A DNA stretch of 64,000 bases, taken from contig REES01000082.1 of assembly GCA_007694935.1 (NCBI GenBank), forward strand, positions 1 to 64,000. Direction: 5' to 3'. Below are positions 37,048 through 47,091 of this stretch, piece by piece. Under the pieces are notes generated by a model. The model made no database searches. It was not told the DNA's origin and saw nothing but the letters and a program-made list of their open reading frames with translations. Source of the stretch: Rhodospirillales bacterium (GTDB lineage: Bacteria > Pseudomonadota > Alphaproteobacteria > Rhodospirillales > Defluviicoccaceae). A program made the translations under genes and the position numbers. Positions within the stretch are counted from its first letter, which is position 1. Every line of letters begins with the position of its first letter.

Positions 37048-38988
37048 GTGGAACAACAACTGAGTACCGACGCCATTCGAATTGCTCTGCCGGACGGCAG
37101 CGTTCGCAGCTATGACGGGCCGGTGAGAGGCGACGAGATCGCCGCCGACATCGGTCCGGGCTTGGCCAGCGCCGCGCTTGCGATCCGGGTCGACGGGACG
37201 ATGCGGGACCTGGCCAGCGTGATCGATCGCGATGCCGAGGTCTCGATCGTCACCGGGAAGGACGCCGACGCGCTGGCGCTGCTCCGCCACGATGCGGCGC
37301 ATGTGATGGCGGAGGCGGTCCAGGAACTCTACCCGGACACCCAGGTGACCATCGGTCCCGCCATCGAGAACGGGTTCTATTATGACTTTGCCCGGTCCGA
37401 GCCGTTCACCCCCGACGACCTCGCCCGGATCGAGGAGCGGATGCGGGAGATTGTCGATCGGGATGAGGCGATCGTCCGTGAGATCTGGGACCGCGACGCC
37501 GCGATCGAGTTCTTCAAAAATCTGGGCGAGCACTACAAGGCACAGATCATCACCGACATCCCCGAGGGGGAGGCGATCTCGATCTACCGGCAGGGCCAGT
37601 GGCTCGACCTGTGCACCGGCCCGCACCTGCCCTCCACCGGCAAGCTGGGGAAGGCCTTCAAGCTGATGAAAGTGGCGGGCGCCTACTGGCGCGGCGATTC
37701 CCGCAACGAGATGCTGCAGCGGATCTATGGCACCGCCTGGGCCGACCAGAAGCAGCTCAAGGCCTACCTGCACATGCTGGAGGAGGCGGAACGCCGCGAC
37801 CATCGCCGCCTCGGCCGGGAGATGGGCCTGTTCCATGTCCAGGAGGAGGCGGCGGGGTCGGTGTTCTGGCACCCCAAGGGCTGGACCCTGTATCGGCTGT
37901 TGCAGAACTACATGCGGACCCGGCTTGAACATGCGGGCTACGTCGAGGTGAACACCCCGCAACTGGTGGACCGCAGCCTGTGGGAGCGATCCGGCCACTG
38001 GGAGAAGTTCCGGGAACACATGTTCACCGCCGAGGCCGAGGAGCGCATGCTGGCCCTCAAGCCGATGAACTGTCCCGGCCACGTGCAGATCTTCCGCCAT
38101 GGGGTCAAGAGTTACCGCGACCTGCCGCTGCGCATGGCCGAGTTCGGCGCCTGCCATCGCAATGAACCTTCCGGTGCGCTGCATGGTCTCATGCGGGTGC
38201 GCGCCTTCACCCAGGACGATGCCCACATCTTCTGCACCGAAGACCAGGTGACGGGGGAGACCGCGGCGTTCTGTGCGCTGCTTCAGAACGTGTATCGGGA
38301 CCTCGGGTTCGACGACGTCATCGTCAAGTTCGCCGACCGGCCGGCAAAGCGGGCCGGCTCGGACGAGACCTGGGATCGCGCCGAGCGGGCGCTCACGGAG
38401 GCCACCGCCGCGGCGGGCCTCGCCACCATCCCCAACCCCGGGGAAGGGGCGTTCTATGGGCCGAAGCTCGAGTTCGTGCTGCGTGACGCCATCGGCCGGG
38501 ACTGGCAGCTCGGCACGCTGCAGGTGGATTTCGTGCTGCCGGAACGCCTGGACGCGGTCTACGTTGGTGAGGATGGGCAGCGGCATCGTCCCGTGATGCT
38601 GCACCGGGCGATCCTCGGATCGTTCGAGCGCTTCATCGGCGTCCTGATCGAGCACCACGCCGGCCGGTTTCCCCTTTGGCTGGCGCCGGTCCAGGTTGTG
38701 GTTGCGCCGATCACCAACGATGCGGACGCTTACGCCGGTCAGGTGCAGGCCGCGCTGGCCGGCGCCGGACTGCGGACCGAAGCCGATCTTCGCAACGAGA
38801 AGATCAACTACAAGGTTCGCGAGCACAGCCTGGCCAAGGTGCCGGTGATCGCCGTGGTCGGTGCCAAGGAAGCCGCCGCCGGTACCGTCGCCCTCCGCCG
38901 TTTGGGGGGGGCTCAGCAAGAAATCCTTGCCCTGGAAGAGGCAGTTGCTACACTTCGGCAAGAAGCGGCAAGCCCGTTTTCGCGTTGA
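37048..38988 (+). CDS. thrS: Threonine-tRNA ligase
   Basis: ThrS is the class II synthetase charging tRNA-Thr, with an editing domain that removes mischarged serine. The 646-residue protein starts at GTG and has the N-terminal TGS domain (residues 1-65), the editing domain with [14 protein letters not shown] near 76, the class II core with [10 protein letters not shown] near 340 (zinc Cys) and HRNEPSG near 371, and the C-terminal anticodon-binding domain. It is followed by infC in the classic thrS-infC order after an unusual 436-base gap. Confidence 0.97.
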   Translation: MEQQLSTDAIRIALPDGSVRSYDGPVRGDEIAADIGPGLASAALAIRVDGTMRDLASVIDRDAEVSIVTGKDADALALLRHDAAHVMAEAVQELYPDTQVTIGPAIENGFYYDFARSEPFTPDDLARIEERMREIVDRDEAIVREIWDRDAAIEFFKNLGEHYKAQIITDIPEGEAISIYRQGQWLDLCTGPHLPSTGKLGKAFKLMKVAGAYWRGDSRNEMLQRIYGTAWADQKQLKAYLHMLEEAERRDHRRLGREMGLFHVQEEAAGSVFWHPKGWTLYRLLQNYMRTRLEHAGYVEVNTPQLVDRSLWERSGHWEKFREHMFTAEAEERMLALKPMNCPGHVQIFRHGVKSYRDLPLRMAEFGACHRNEPSGALHGLMRVRAFTQDDAHIFCTEDQVTGETAAFCALLQNVYRDLGFDDVIVKFADRPAKRAGSDETWDRAERALTEATAAAGLATIPNPGEGAFYGPKLEFVLRDAIGRDWQLGTLQVDFVLPERLDAVYVGEDGQRHRPVMLHRAILGSFERFIGVLIEHHAGRFPLWLAPVQVVVAPITNDADAYAGQVQAALAGAGLRTEADLRNEKINYKVREHSLAKVPVIAVVGAKEAAAGTVALRRLGGAQQEILALEEAVATLRQEAASPFSR

Positions 38989-39424
38989 ACCCCAAGCCTA
39001 GCGTGCTGACGGTCCAATGGGGTGCCCACGCGAACGCCAACCGGGTAAGCCGGCCAAGCGAGGAAGGATCGAGTTGCCGGGTTGTCTCGCGGTGGTTGTC
39101 CGCACCGATACCGAGCGTCGCAGCGTGTGGCGAGACCGGGTACCATGCCGTCTTGGTGCCCGCGGTCCGGATCCAGCCACGCCAGGGGTTCAGCACACTC
39201 TGGCGCGTCCCGGCAATGCCCGGTGACCGCTTTGGTTCACGCCGTCACCGACGGCTGGAACCGCAACCTGGTCGAAAGCACGGCCGCCGCCAAGTGCCCG
39301 GTCGCGTAGATGCCGTCGTGACGTTCAGTGTCGCGTCATCCCCCGGAGCCTCTTCAACCTGCAATCCCCGGCCGCCGGGCAACCCGGGACCCGTCGCGGG
39401 GGAACGAAAAAAGGAGTCGCTACC
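38989..39424. other. Long gap between thrS and infC
   Basis: This 436-base stretch contains no convincing gene on either strand. Small open frames in it lack ribosome sites and coding character. It ends in a strong AAAAAAGGAG ribosome site for infC. An untranslated infC leader or internal promoter is plausible, but I cannot identify a known RNA motif or a clear terminator. Confidence 0.5.
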
Positions 39425-39961
39425 ATAGCCCGAGCACCGTTCATGCCGGCACCGGTCCGCGAGGGACCGCGTGTCAATGAGGAGATCAGGTCACACCAAG
39501 TCCGTGTCATCGGCGCCGATGGCTCCCAGTTGGGTGTGCTGTCCATCCAGGATGCCCTCGACGCCGCAGCCCAGGTGGGACTGGATCTGGTGGAGGTCGC
39601 ACCGGCTGCCGACCCGCCGGTCTGCAAAATTCTTGATGTCGGCAAGCTCAAATACGAAACCCAGAAAAAGAAGAGCGAAGCCCGCAAAAAGCAGAAGGTG
39701 ATCGAGGTCAAGGAGATCAAGATGCGTCCCTCGATCGACGAGCATGACTATCAGGTCAAGCTGCGCAACATGCGGCGCTTTCTCGACGACGGCGACAAGG
39801 TGAAAGTCACCATTCGGTTTCGTGGACGCGAACTTGCCCACCAGGACCTGGGCATGAAAGTCCTCGACCGTGTCCGCGATGAGCTCGACGAGCTGGTCAA
39901 GATCGAACAGCATGCCAAGATGGAAGGCCGCCAGATGGTCATGGTCATGGCGCCGCGCTGA
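39425..39961 (+). CDS. infC: Translation initiation factor IF-3 (AUA start)
   Basis: IF-3 binds the 30S subunit, prevents premature 50S joining and checks the start codon. The product is 178 residues if translation begins at ATA (39425). AAGGAG sits eight bases before this codon, and the resulting N-terminus [20 protein letters not shown] resembles other alphaproteobacterial IF-3. The first ATG (39443) would be 28 bases from the same ribosome site, too far. Both domains are present ([20 protein letters not shown], then [20 protein letters not shown]). Rare start codons on infC are known to support autoregulation by IF-3. rpmI and rplT do not follow. Confidence 0.93.
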   Translation: MARAPFMPAPVREGPRVNEEIRSHQVRVIGADGSQLGVLSIQDALDAAAQVGLDLVEVAPAADPPVCKILDVGKLKYETQKKKSEARKKQKVIEVKEIKMRPSIDEHDYQVKLRNMRRFLDDGDKVKVTIRFRGRELAHQDLGMKVLDRVRDELDELVKIEQHAKMEGRQMVMVMAPR

Positions 39962-40013
39962 CGGGCGGGGCAGCCAACCGAACCCAGGCGGCAGCCGGTC
40001 GACGCGGCACCGT

Positions 40014-41540
40014 TCAGGCGCGAATCCGCTTCATCCGTCGGCGCTGCGCCGATGAAGGCACGCCCATGGCATCCCGATATTTGGCGACGGTGCGCCGCGC
40101 GATCTGGATTCCTTCGCGGCCGAGCAGGGTGACGATGGTGTCGTCGGACAGCACGTCGTGCTCTGGCTCCGCGTCGATCAAGCCCTTGATGCGGTGCCGG
40201 ATCCACTCCGATGACTGTGGAACGGAGTCGGCCTGGCCGCCGATCGCCCGGCCGAAAAAGTACTTCAGCTCGAGTATGCCGCGCGGCGTTGCCATGTACT
40301 TGTTGGAGGTGACGCGGCTGATGGTGCTTTCATGCAGGCCCACCGCTTCGGCGATGTCTTTCAGGATCAGCGGCTTGAGGTAGCGAATGCCGCCCACAAA
40401 GAACGCTTCCTGCTGGCGGACTATTTCGGTCGCCACCTTGAGGATGGTGGTCGCACGCTGGTGCAAGGACTTCGCAAGCCAGTTGGCGGACTGAAAGCAG
40501 TCGTTGATGTAGCGCTTGTCGTCGGCTGACTTCGCGGCGCTGTTGATCCTCGCATAGTACTGATTGTTCACCAGCACCCGCGGCAAGGTATCGGTGTTGA
40601 GTTCGATCAGCCAACCGCCGCCCGGTTGCGGCCGCATGATAACGTCTGGCGTGACCGGGGCGGCAATCGCGCTGTCGAAGGCCAGACCCGGCTTGGGATT
40701 CAGCGAGCGGATCTCGCTCAGCATGTCGATGATGTCCTTACGGCTGACGTCGCAGGCCTTCGCCAGGGCTTCCGTATCGCCCAAGGCCACCAGATCCAGG
40801 TTGGCGAGGAGGGCCCGCATGGCGCCATCCAGTTCCTCCCGGTCCCTGAGTTGGAGGGCAAGGCACTCGGCCAACGAACGGGCAAAAATGCCGGGCGGGT
40901 CGAACTGCTGCAGGCGGGACAGCACCTCCTCCACGGCGCTGACATCACACCCGAAGGTAGTCGCCACCTCGGCCAGGTCGCCGATGAGGTAGCCGGCATC
41001 GTCCAGCATCTCGATCAGTTGAGTGCCGATGACCTGCTGAGCCGGATCAGGCAGGTCCACCGCCATCTGCCGGGTCAGGTGATCGCGGAGGGTCGTCGCG
41101 GTGGACAGGCGATCCTGCAGGCTGTCGAGGCCGTCATCGAAACCGCCGTCGCCACGCCCCCAGTCCCCGAACGCCTCGAAAGCCAGGGCGGAATCGGCAG
41201 GATCCCGGGCAGGGGTCACGTCGCCGGTCTCGAAGCCCAGGTCCTCGCCACTGGCCCCGACCTCCGACATCCGGCTTTCGGTGTCGGACAAGGCGCGGTC
41301 CAGCCCGCGCAGCGCGTTGGTATCGGCCTCAGCCTCGGCCGGCGCGGGGGCACCGCCCTCCTCGCCAACCGGGACGCCCGCATCGTCCCGTTCCAGCAGC
41401 GGGTTCTGCTCGACCTGCTGCTCGACGTACACGGCGAGCTCCATGTTGGACAGCTGCAGCAGCTTGATCGCCTGCTGCAACTGTGGCGTCATCACCAGGG
41501 TCTGGGATTGCCGGAGGTCCAGACGCGGGGTCAGCGCCAT
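40014..41540 (-). CDS. rpoN: RNA polymerase sigma-54 factor
   Basis: RpoN directs RNA polymerase to -24/-12 promoters and needs enhancer-binding ATPases. The 508-residue protein starts with the Gln-rich activator region (LRQSQTLVMTPQLQQAIKLL), followed by an acidic linker. The core-binding domain is in the middle and the RpoN box ARRTVAKYR lies near residue 480 in the C-terminal DNA-binding domain. It lies downstream of lptB, as in many proteobacteria; the usual hpf and ptsN genes do not follow, since infC is convergent. Confidence 0.96.
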   Translation of the reverse strand: MALTPRLDLRQSQTLVMTPQLQQAIKLLQLSNMELAVYVEQQVEQNPLLERDDAGVPVGEEGGAPAPAEAEADTNALRGLDRALSDTESRMSEVGASGEDLGFETGDVTPARDPADSALAFEAFGDWGRGDGGFDDGLDSLQDRLSTATTLRDHLTRQMAVDLPDPAQQVIGTQLIEMLDDAGYLIGDLAEVATTFGCDVSAVEEVLSRLQQFDPPGIFARSLAECLALQLRDREELDGAMRALLANLDLVALGDTEALAKACDVSRKDIIDMLSEIRSLNPKPGLAFDSAIAAPVTPDVIMRPQPGGGWLIELNTDTLPRVLVNNQYYARINSAAKSADDKRYINDCFQSANWLAKSLHQRATTILKVATEIVRQQEAFFVGGIRYLKPLILKDIAEAVGLHESTISRVTSNKYMATPRGILELKYFFGRAIGGQADSVPQSSEWIRHRIKGLIDAEPEHDVLSDDTIVTLLGREGIQIARRTVAKYRDAMGVPSSAQRRRMKRIRA

Positions 41541-41573
41541 GGTGAACCCTGCCTCACCGGGAATGCAGGCATG

Positions 41574-42365
41574 CTAGCGGCTGAAGCGCTCGCCAAGGTA
41601 GACGCGCCGCACGTCGGCGTTGCCGACAATGGCATCCGGCCCGCCTTCCATCAACAGCCGGCCGTCGTGCATGATGTACGCACGATCAATGACGTCGAGG
41701 GTTTCCCGGACGTTATGGTCGGTAATCACCACGCCGATGCCGCGATCCTTGAGGTGCGCGACAAGGCTTCGGATCTCATTGACCGCAATCGGATCGATGC
41801 CGGCAAACGGCTCGTCCAGCAGGATGAACTTGGGATTGGTGGCCAGCGCCCGGGCGATCTCCACCCGCCGCCGCTCGCCGCCGGACAGAGCCAGAGACGG
41901 AACACGGCGCAGATGGGTGATGGAGAATTCGGCGAGGAGCGCATCCAGCCGCGCCTCCCTCACGTCCCGGGAGGGCTCCACCACCTCGAGCACGGCGCGG
42001 ATGTTGTCCTCCACCGACAGGCCGCGAAACACCGATGCCTCCTGGGGCAGATAGCCGATGCCCAAACGTGCCCGCCGATACATCGGCAGCGAGGTGATGA
42101 CCTGCCCGTCGAGGATCACGTTGCCGTAATCAGGCTTGACCAAGCCGATGATCATGTAGAAGCAGGTGGTCTTGCCGGCGCCGTTGGGCCCGAGCAGGCC
42201 GACCACCTCCCCCCGGTGCACGGCGAGGCTGAGGTCCCGCACCACCAAGCGTCGGCGGTAGCCCTTGCCGATGTTGTGGGCGAAAAGCCCGCCCTCGCCT
42301 TCTACCACTTTCGGTAGCGTGGGGCCCGGCTCGCCCCTGACTGCTCGATCTTCGGCACTGGTCAT
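41574..42365 (-). CDS. lptB: LPS export ABC transporter ATP-binding protein LptB
   Basis: LptB powers extraction of lipopolysaccharide from the inner membrane together with LptF and LptG. The 263-residue protein has Walker [10 protein letters not shown] near residue 59, the [15 protein letters not shown] signature near 160, Walker [14 protein letters not shown] and the switch His in ITDHNV. An about 25-residue N-terminal extension is longer than in E. coli LptB. LptF and LptG are not in the window. Confidence 0.96.
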   Translation of the reverse strand: MTSAEDRAVRGEPGPTLPKVVEGEGGLFAHNIGKGYRRRLVVRDLSLAVHRGEVVGLLGPNGAGKTTCFYMIIGLVKPDYGNVILDGQVITSLPMYRRARLGIGYLPQEASVFRGLSVEDNIRAVLEVVEPSRDVREARLDALLAEFSITHLRRVPSLALSGGERRRVEIARALATNPKFILLDEPFAGIDPIAVNEIRSLVAHLKDRGIGVVITDHNVRETLDVIDRAYIMHDGRLLMEGGPDAIVGNADVRRVYLGERFSR

Positions 42366-42392
42366 GGTGGAGGAATCATCCCCTCGAAGCCT

Positions 42393-43256
42393 TTAATTTT
42401 CCCTGCCACGTTCCGGCCCACGCTCGGGGTGGATCAGGCCCTGGACCTGCCGGCCCGCCGGGTCACCGGGACCGCAGCCGAAAAGCTGGCTCGTCCCGGC
42501 ATTCATGTCCACCTCGGCACGACACCCGTTAAGCTGGTTGCGGCCTCGGGTGATCCTCACGTCGCCCAGCAGCGACGCGGTTTCGACCTCCGCCAGGTAG
42601 ACGCCGCGATCGGCGAAAATCCGCTCCTCGGGCGTGCTGATGGCGACGTTATCGAACGCCTCCACCCGGCTCAGGCGCTGTCCTCCCTCCGCCGCCTCGG
42701 TCAGGTAAGCAACCAGGATGTCGGCGGTCAAGGTCCGGCCTTCCTGCTCGGCGCGGGCATTGCCCCGGGCCACCAGCATGTCTTGTAGCTGCCAGAATTC
42801 CATTTGCTCATCGGCGGTGATCCGTCCGTTCTCGGCGTCGACCCGAACCCGGCCGGGTTGCGCAGGATCGCGACTGCTCAGGATCAGGATGGCGCTGTCC
42901 AGGTCATAGACGCCACGGTCGGCATAGGCGGTCTCCTGCGGGGTGGTGATCACCACGTTGCCGGTTGCCACCAGCCGCCAGATCTCCGTCTCCCCTCCGG
43001 AGCCTTCACGATAGTGGGCGCTCAGGATATCCGCCTTGACCTCGAGATCGCCGCGGATGGCGCGGGCGTTGCCCCTGGCATGGACGACGGATTCGCTCTG
43101 CAGCCACTCGATGCCGTCATCGGCCAGGATCTCGAGGGGAAAATCGCCGGTCGCGCCCGTTTCGAACGGCAGCGCCTGGGCGCCGGCGCCGCGGTCGCCG
43201 AGGGCAATAACGGTCACGGTGATGAGGACCGTCAGGGCATTCAATACCGCGGTCAT
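42393..43256 (-). CDS. lptA: LPS transport periplasmic protein LptA
   Basis: LptA forms the periplasmic bridge carrying LPS to the outer membrane. The 287-residue protein has an N-terminal signal segment (TVLITVTVIALGDRGAGAQA) and two tandem OstA-type beta-jellyroll stretches (for example HARGNARAIRGDLEVKADIL and VARGNARAEQEGRTLTADIL). It is longer than E. coli LptA (about 185 residues). Its start overlaps the lptC stop by four bases. Confidence 0.9.
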   Translation of the reverse strand: MTAVLNALTVLITVTVIALGDRGAGAQALPFETGATGDFPLEILADDGIEWLQSESVVHARGNARAIRGDLEVKADILSAHYREGSGGETEIWRLVATGNVVITTPQETAYADRGVYDLDSAILILSSRDPAQPGRVRVDAENGRITADEQMEFWQLQDMLVARGNARAEQEGRTLTADILVAYLTEAAEGGQRLSRVEAFDNVAISTPEERIFADRGVYLAEVETASLLGDVRITRGRNQLNGCRAEVDMNAGTSQLFGCGPGDPAGRQVQGLIHPERGPERGREN

Positions 43257-43921
43257 CGCGTCTCAGCCTCCGACGGCGCGGCGGCGCCGACCCTTCCCAA
43301 TGCGCTGGGGAAGATGACGAGCCGCGCCTGACCGGTGAAATGCACTGAATCCCCGTCATCACCGACGCGGAATCCCTCCGCCGTGACCTCGCCGACCGGA
43401 CCCTGGCCCGTCACCGGCCGGGCTCCGGAAACCGTACTGTCGATCAGATCGACCTCCGCCTCGCTGCTCTCGAATTCGTACCCGCCATCATGGAACAGCT
43501 TGACCATGCCGCTCAGCTTCAAGGCCTTGCGATCGACCACGTACTCGCCCTGGTTGGCCCGCACCAGAACCCAGCTGCCGTTGCCGAGCAACATGTCGGC
43601 CTCGGGCGATTCCAGCAGCACGTTGGCATCGCCGGCACCGAGGTTGTGGACCGTGGTGGCGGTGATCTGGAACGGTCGATCCTCGCCATCGGCGCCGACG
43701 TAGCGGGCCTTGGTAAGGCTGGCCTCGCCGTGGCCGAGTTCACCGGCCGACGTCGCGTCCCATTGCCCCAGCCCGCTCACCAGATACGGCCACAGCAGAA
43801 CTGCCGCCATCAACATGACGGCGATGGCGGGGAGCAAGATCTTGAGTCCGCCGATCACCGTGGAACGGCAAGCCCACGGTCGCTCCACAGGATGTACGAC
43901 CGATGCGAGAAGATGTGCCAT
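43253..43921 (-). CDS. lptC: LPS export protein LptC
   Basis: LptC is the bitopic inner-membrane protein passing LPS from LptBFG to LptA. The 222-residue product has one N-terminal transmembrane helix (ILLPAIAVMLMAAVLLWPYL) and a periplasmic jellyroll (VRANQGEYVVDRKALKLSG). Identification rests on length, topology and the fixed kdsD-lptC-lptA-lptB order, since LptC sequences are poorly conserved. Confidence 0.9.
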   Translation of the reverse strand: MAHLLASVVHPVERPWACRSTVIGGLKILLPAIAVMLMAAVLLWPYLVSGLGQWDATSAGELGHGEASLTKARYVGADGEDRPFQITATTVHNLGAGDANVLLESPEADMLLGNGSWVLVRANQGEYVVDRKALKLSGMVKLFHDGGYEFESSEAEVDLIDSTVSGARPVTGQGPVGEVTAEGFRVGDDGDSVHFTGQARLVIFPSALGRVGAAAPSEAETR

Positions 43922-43982
43922 CAGCGACCGCCCGGAGGGAAACCCCCGGCTCTCCCCTGCGCATGTGGGCTGGCGTGAGGAT

Positions 43983-44972
43983 TCATGTGATGCCGGCCCT
44001 CAAGCAGTCATGGACATGGACGAGACCGACGGGGCAGCCGTCTTCGACTACGAACAGGTTGGTGATCTTGCGCGCGTTCATGATGCCGAGCGCCTCCCCG
44101 GCCAGGGCATCGGCGACGATGGTCGTGGGGGCCGCGGTCATCACCTCGCCGACCCGCCGGTTCAACAGATCCGGCGCCATATGGCGCCGCAGATCACCGT
44201 CGGTGACCATCCCGATCAGCCGGCGCCCGGCATCCACCACGCCGACACAGCCGAGGCTCTTGGCGGTCATGATGATCAGCGCCTCGGCCATCACCGTGTC
44301 GGCGGCGACCAGGGGAACCTCGTCCCCCGCGTGCATGATGTCGGCAACCCGAAGCAGCCGTCGGCCCAGCATGCCACCCGGATGCAGCCGCTGGAAATCG
44401 GCAGCGGAAAACCCGTTGCGCTCCAGCAGGGCGACGGCGAGGGCATCGCCCAGGGCCAGCATCATGGTGGTGGAGGTTGTGGGCGCGAGCCCCATCGGAC
44501 AGGCTTCCGCGGCGGGCGGCAGAACCAGTACCACGTCGGCGGTGCGGGCGAGGGTGCTGTCCGGCTTGGCGGTGACCGCCACCAGCGGGATGGCGAACCG
44601 CTTGACGTGGGCCAGCACCGCCGCCAGTTCCGATGTCTCCCCGGAATTGGACAGGGCGATCACCACGTCCCGGGCGGTGATCATGCCAAGATCGCCGTGT
44701 GCCGCTTCCGCCGGATGGACGAACAGCGCAGGCGTACCGGTGGAGGCCAAGGTGGCGGCGATCTTGTGGGCGACGTGACCGCTCTTGCCCATGCCGGTGA
44801 CGACCGCCCGCCCCTGCATGGCGGCGATGACGTCAAGGGCCCGGACGAACGCGCCGTCGATGCCGTCGGCCAGCTGATCGAGGCCCCGGGCTTCCAGGGC
44901 CAGCACCCGCCGGGCCGCCGCGACGTCGGCGGATCCGGCTGTACGGCGTTCTTGCGTGATTGACTCGGCCAT
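43983..44972 (-). CDS. kdsD: Arabinose-5-phosphate isomerase (KpsF/GutQ/KdsD family)
   Basis: This enzyme turns ribulose-5-phosphate into arabinose-5-phosphate, the precursor of Kdo in LPS. The 329-residue protein has an SIS sugar-isomerase domain (TGMGKSGHVAHKIAATLAST, then ALSNSGETSE) and two C-terminal CBS motifs (about residues 207-325). The location upstream of lptC supports a Kdo role. The ATG at 44972 follows a GTG in the same frame; longer frames run over rnd and are not credible. Confidence 0.94.
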   Translation of the reverse strand: MAESITQERRTAGSADVAAARRVLALEARGLDQLADGIDGAFVRALDVIAAMQGRAVVTGMGKSGHVAHKIAATLASTGTPALFVHPAEAAHGDLGMITARDVVIALSNSGETSELAAVLAHVKRFAIPLVAVTAKPDSTLARTADVVLVLPPAAEACPMGLAPTTSTTMMLALGDALAVALLERNGFSAADFQRLHPGGMLGRRLLRVADIMHAGDEVPLVAADTVMAEALIIMTAKSLGCVGVVDAGRRLIGMVTDGDLRRHMAPDLLNRRVGEVMTAAPTTIVADALAGEALGIMNARKITNLFVVEDGCPVGLVHVHDCLRAGIT

Positions 44973-45103
44973 CACCCGTGCCTGTTCATCCCCCGGGTGC
45001 CAAGGTAACCCGGTCGCCATCATGGCGCAAATGTGGCAACGCACCGCCGCGGCAAGGGCCGGCGCCGGGGGCCCCGTTCTCGAGCCGTCTCCGCCACTCT
45101 CAT

Positions 45104-45736
45104 CTAATACGCGAAGATGTCCTCGTCGGGCCAGCCTGCCAGGTCGAGTGCCGCGCGATGGGGCAGGAAATCGAAGCAGGCGCGGGCCAGCTCGACCCGG
45201 CCTTCCCGCTCCAGCATCACGTCCAGCTTGGCCTTGAGGGCGTGCAGGTGGGCGACGTCGCCGGCGGCGTAGCGACACTGCTCCTCGCTCAGGGAATCGG
45301 CCCCCCAGTCCGACGACTGCTGTTCCTTGGAGAGATCGATTCCCAGCAGCTCCCGGCACAGCTCCTTGAGGCCGTGGCGGTCGGTGTAGGTCCGCGCCAG
45401 CCGGGAGGCGATCTTGGTGCAATAGACCGGCTGGCAGGTGACGCCGAGATGGCGCTGCAGCACGGCAATATCGAAGCGGCCGAAATGGAACAGCTTGGTG
45501 ACGGCGCCATCGGTGAGCAGAGCCCTGAGGTTGGGCGCGGGGGTGCCAGCGGCGGGGCGGTCCTTCAGGACCTGCACCAGGTGGCAGGTGCCGTCCCCGG
45601 CGGAGAGCTGCACCAGACAAAGCCGGTCACGCTCGGGCTTCAGGCCCATGGTTTCGGTATCCACGGCAACAGCGCCGGCGAAGCGGATCCCGTCGGGCAG
45701 GTCGCCCCGGTGCAGGTGGATGGCGGCAGCGGTCAT
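45104..45736 (-). CDS. rnd: Ribonuclease D-like 3'-5' exonuclease
   Basis: This 210-residue DEDD-family exonuclease consists only of the catalytic domain: VDTETMGLKP near residue 25 (Asp, Glu), FHFGRFDIAVLQ near 88 (Asp), and YAAGDVAHLHAL near 167 (Tyr, Asp). It lacks the C-terminal HRDC domains of E. coli RNase D. This short form upstream of kdsD and the lpt genes is usual in alphaproteobacteria. GGAAC precedes the ATG. Confidence 0.9.
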   Translation of the reverse strand: MTAAAIHLHRGDLPDGIRFAGAVAVDTETMGLKPERDRLCLVQLSAGDGTCHLVQVLKDRPAAGTPAPNLRALLTDGAVTKLFHFGRFDIAVLQRHLGVTCQPVYCTKIASRLARTYTDRHGLKELCRELLGIDLSKEQQSSDWGADSLSEEQCRYAAGDVAHLHALKAKLDVMLEREGRVELARACFDFLPHRAALDLAGWPDEDIFAY

Positions 45737-45806
45737 CGCGGTTCCGGATGTCGGCCGAGCCCGGTCCCGGGGCTCAGCGGCTTGGCTCAGGGGTGGAACG
45801 GGATGG

Positions 45807-45893
45807 TGGTGCCCAGGAGAAGACTCGAACTTCCACGGCCTTGCGGCCACAGGTACCTGAAACCTGCGCGTCTGCCAATTCCGCCACCTGGGC
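45807..45893 (-). tRNA. tRNA-Leu (anticodon CAG)
   Basis: The minus-strand sequence forms an 87-base class II tRNA with acceptor GCCCAGG pairing CCTGGGC and an encoded CCA. The D region is TGGCGGAATTGGCAGACGC, the anticodon loop TTCAGGT holds CAG, and a long variable arm (TGTGGCCGCAAGGCCGTG) and the T arm follow. The long variable arm and A73 discriminator confirm leucine. It reads CUG, the commonest Leu codon in this high-GC genome. Confidence 0.97.
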
Positions 45894-46035
45894 AGGGGTG
45901 GATGCGCCCCGGGGCGCAGCCGTTAGGTAAGATCGGCGGGGCGCCGGTGTCAACGGCGAGGCGCCAAGCGGAGCGCGCTCCGCCCGGGCACCGCCCGTAG
46001 GACCGATCCCCTTGACCCCTTCGCTTCGGCTCCGC

Positions 46036-47091
46036 TCAGTCGGCCAAGGGATAGCCGAGCGCAGCGCGGTCGGTGACCGGTTCGCTCAGCAGTTGGCACA
46101 GACGCTCCAGGCGAGGCGCTTTCGCGGCGATCAGGATATCGGCCTTGCGCGTCAGCTTGGCGATGTTGGCGGAGGAGGCGTCGTCGAAATCATCGTTGGG
46201 GCCGTCGTCGCCCGGCCCGAAGCGATCAAGATCGGTCTGGAAGCGGAAGTAGCTGTCACGCTCGAAGATCTGCTTTAGCTGATAATGCACGGTGTCCTCG
46301 ACACCATCCATGATCACACTCAGGATTGGCCGGATCCAGCGGACCAGGCCCCAGTTGCGGGCATCCTCGTACGGAATCGGCCGTTCCAGTTCACCGGTGC
46401 CGAGCGACACGATGACGTAGCGGTCGGCGGCCGGGAAGATGCGCTTGGCACTGACGTAGGCGCACATCGCCGGATTGTTGGCGAACACCCCGCCATCCAC
46501 CAAGGCATAGCGTTCACGGCTGCCACTGCGAATCAGCGCCGGCTCGAAGTAGGTTGGAGCGGCCGAGGTCGCCCGGCAGATGTCGCGCAGGAAGAAGTCC
46601 CGGTCCCTGGCACGCTCGGGCGGCGTCGTCTCCTTGTCCAGTTCCCGCCCCTGCGCCTTCCAGCTTTTGAAGAAGTGGGGGTTGCGCCGCTCCAGGTCAT
46701 AGGCGGTCACCATGATATCGGTTCGGACCGATGACAGGAGAGCGTTGCCCAAGGTTTCCCGCAGGATCCGCTCAAGGTTGGCATGGGAGTACTTCTCGTC
46801 GGTCATTCCGCCCAAGGAGGTAAACCCCTTCCACAGGCTGCGGTGGAAGATCTCGCGCCCGCGGTCGCGGTAGAGCGCGACCAGGTCGGTCGCCGCGAAG
46901 ACCGGTCCGCCACCGTGCGGCAGGGACAGCCCGGCGGCCAGGATGCCGCCGGTGGACGTGCCGGCCACCAGATGGAACAAATCGCTGATTGGCTTCCCGG
47001 TTCGCCGTTCGATTTCGGCAAGCACCAGCGCCGGAATGATCCCGCGGATACCGCCGCCATCCAGTGACAGGATGCGTGCAGTCTTGGTCAT
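46036..47091 (-). CDS. Patatin-like phospholipase
   Basis: This is a lipid acyl hydrolase of 351 residues. The oxyanion motif DGGGIRG is at residues 11-17, the nucleophile S46 lies in GTSTGG and the catalytic Asp in DGGVFANNPA near residue 197. No signal peptide or membrane helix is visible. GGGAGG sits just before the ATG at 47091; the frame runs 24 codons further upstream without support. It resembles both housekeeping bacterial patatins and the CBASS effector CapV, but no cyclase or other CBASS gene is near. The 3' end faces tRNA-Leu. Confidence 0.88.
   Translation of the reverse strand: MTKTARILSLDGGGIRGIIPALVLAEIERRTGKPISDLFHLVAGTSTGGILAAGLSLPHGGGPVFAATDLVALYRDRGREIFHRSLWKGFTSLGGMTDEKYSHANLERILRETLGNALLSSVRTDIMVTAYDLERRNPHFFKSWKAQGRELDKETTPPERARDRDFFLRDICRATSAAPTYFEPALIRSGSRERYALVDGGVFANNPAMCAYVSAKRIFPAADRYVIVSLGTGELERPIPYEDARNWGLVRWIRPILSVIMDGVEDTVHYQLKQIFERDSYFRFQTDLDRFGPGDDGPNDDFDDASSANIAKLTRKADILIAAKAPRLERLCQLLSEPVTDRAALGYPLAD

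Noticed and set aside
36970-38961. A 663-codon open frame on the minus strand
   Set aside because: Antisense to thrS, whose synthetase domains are complete on the plus strand.
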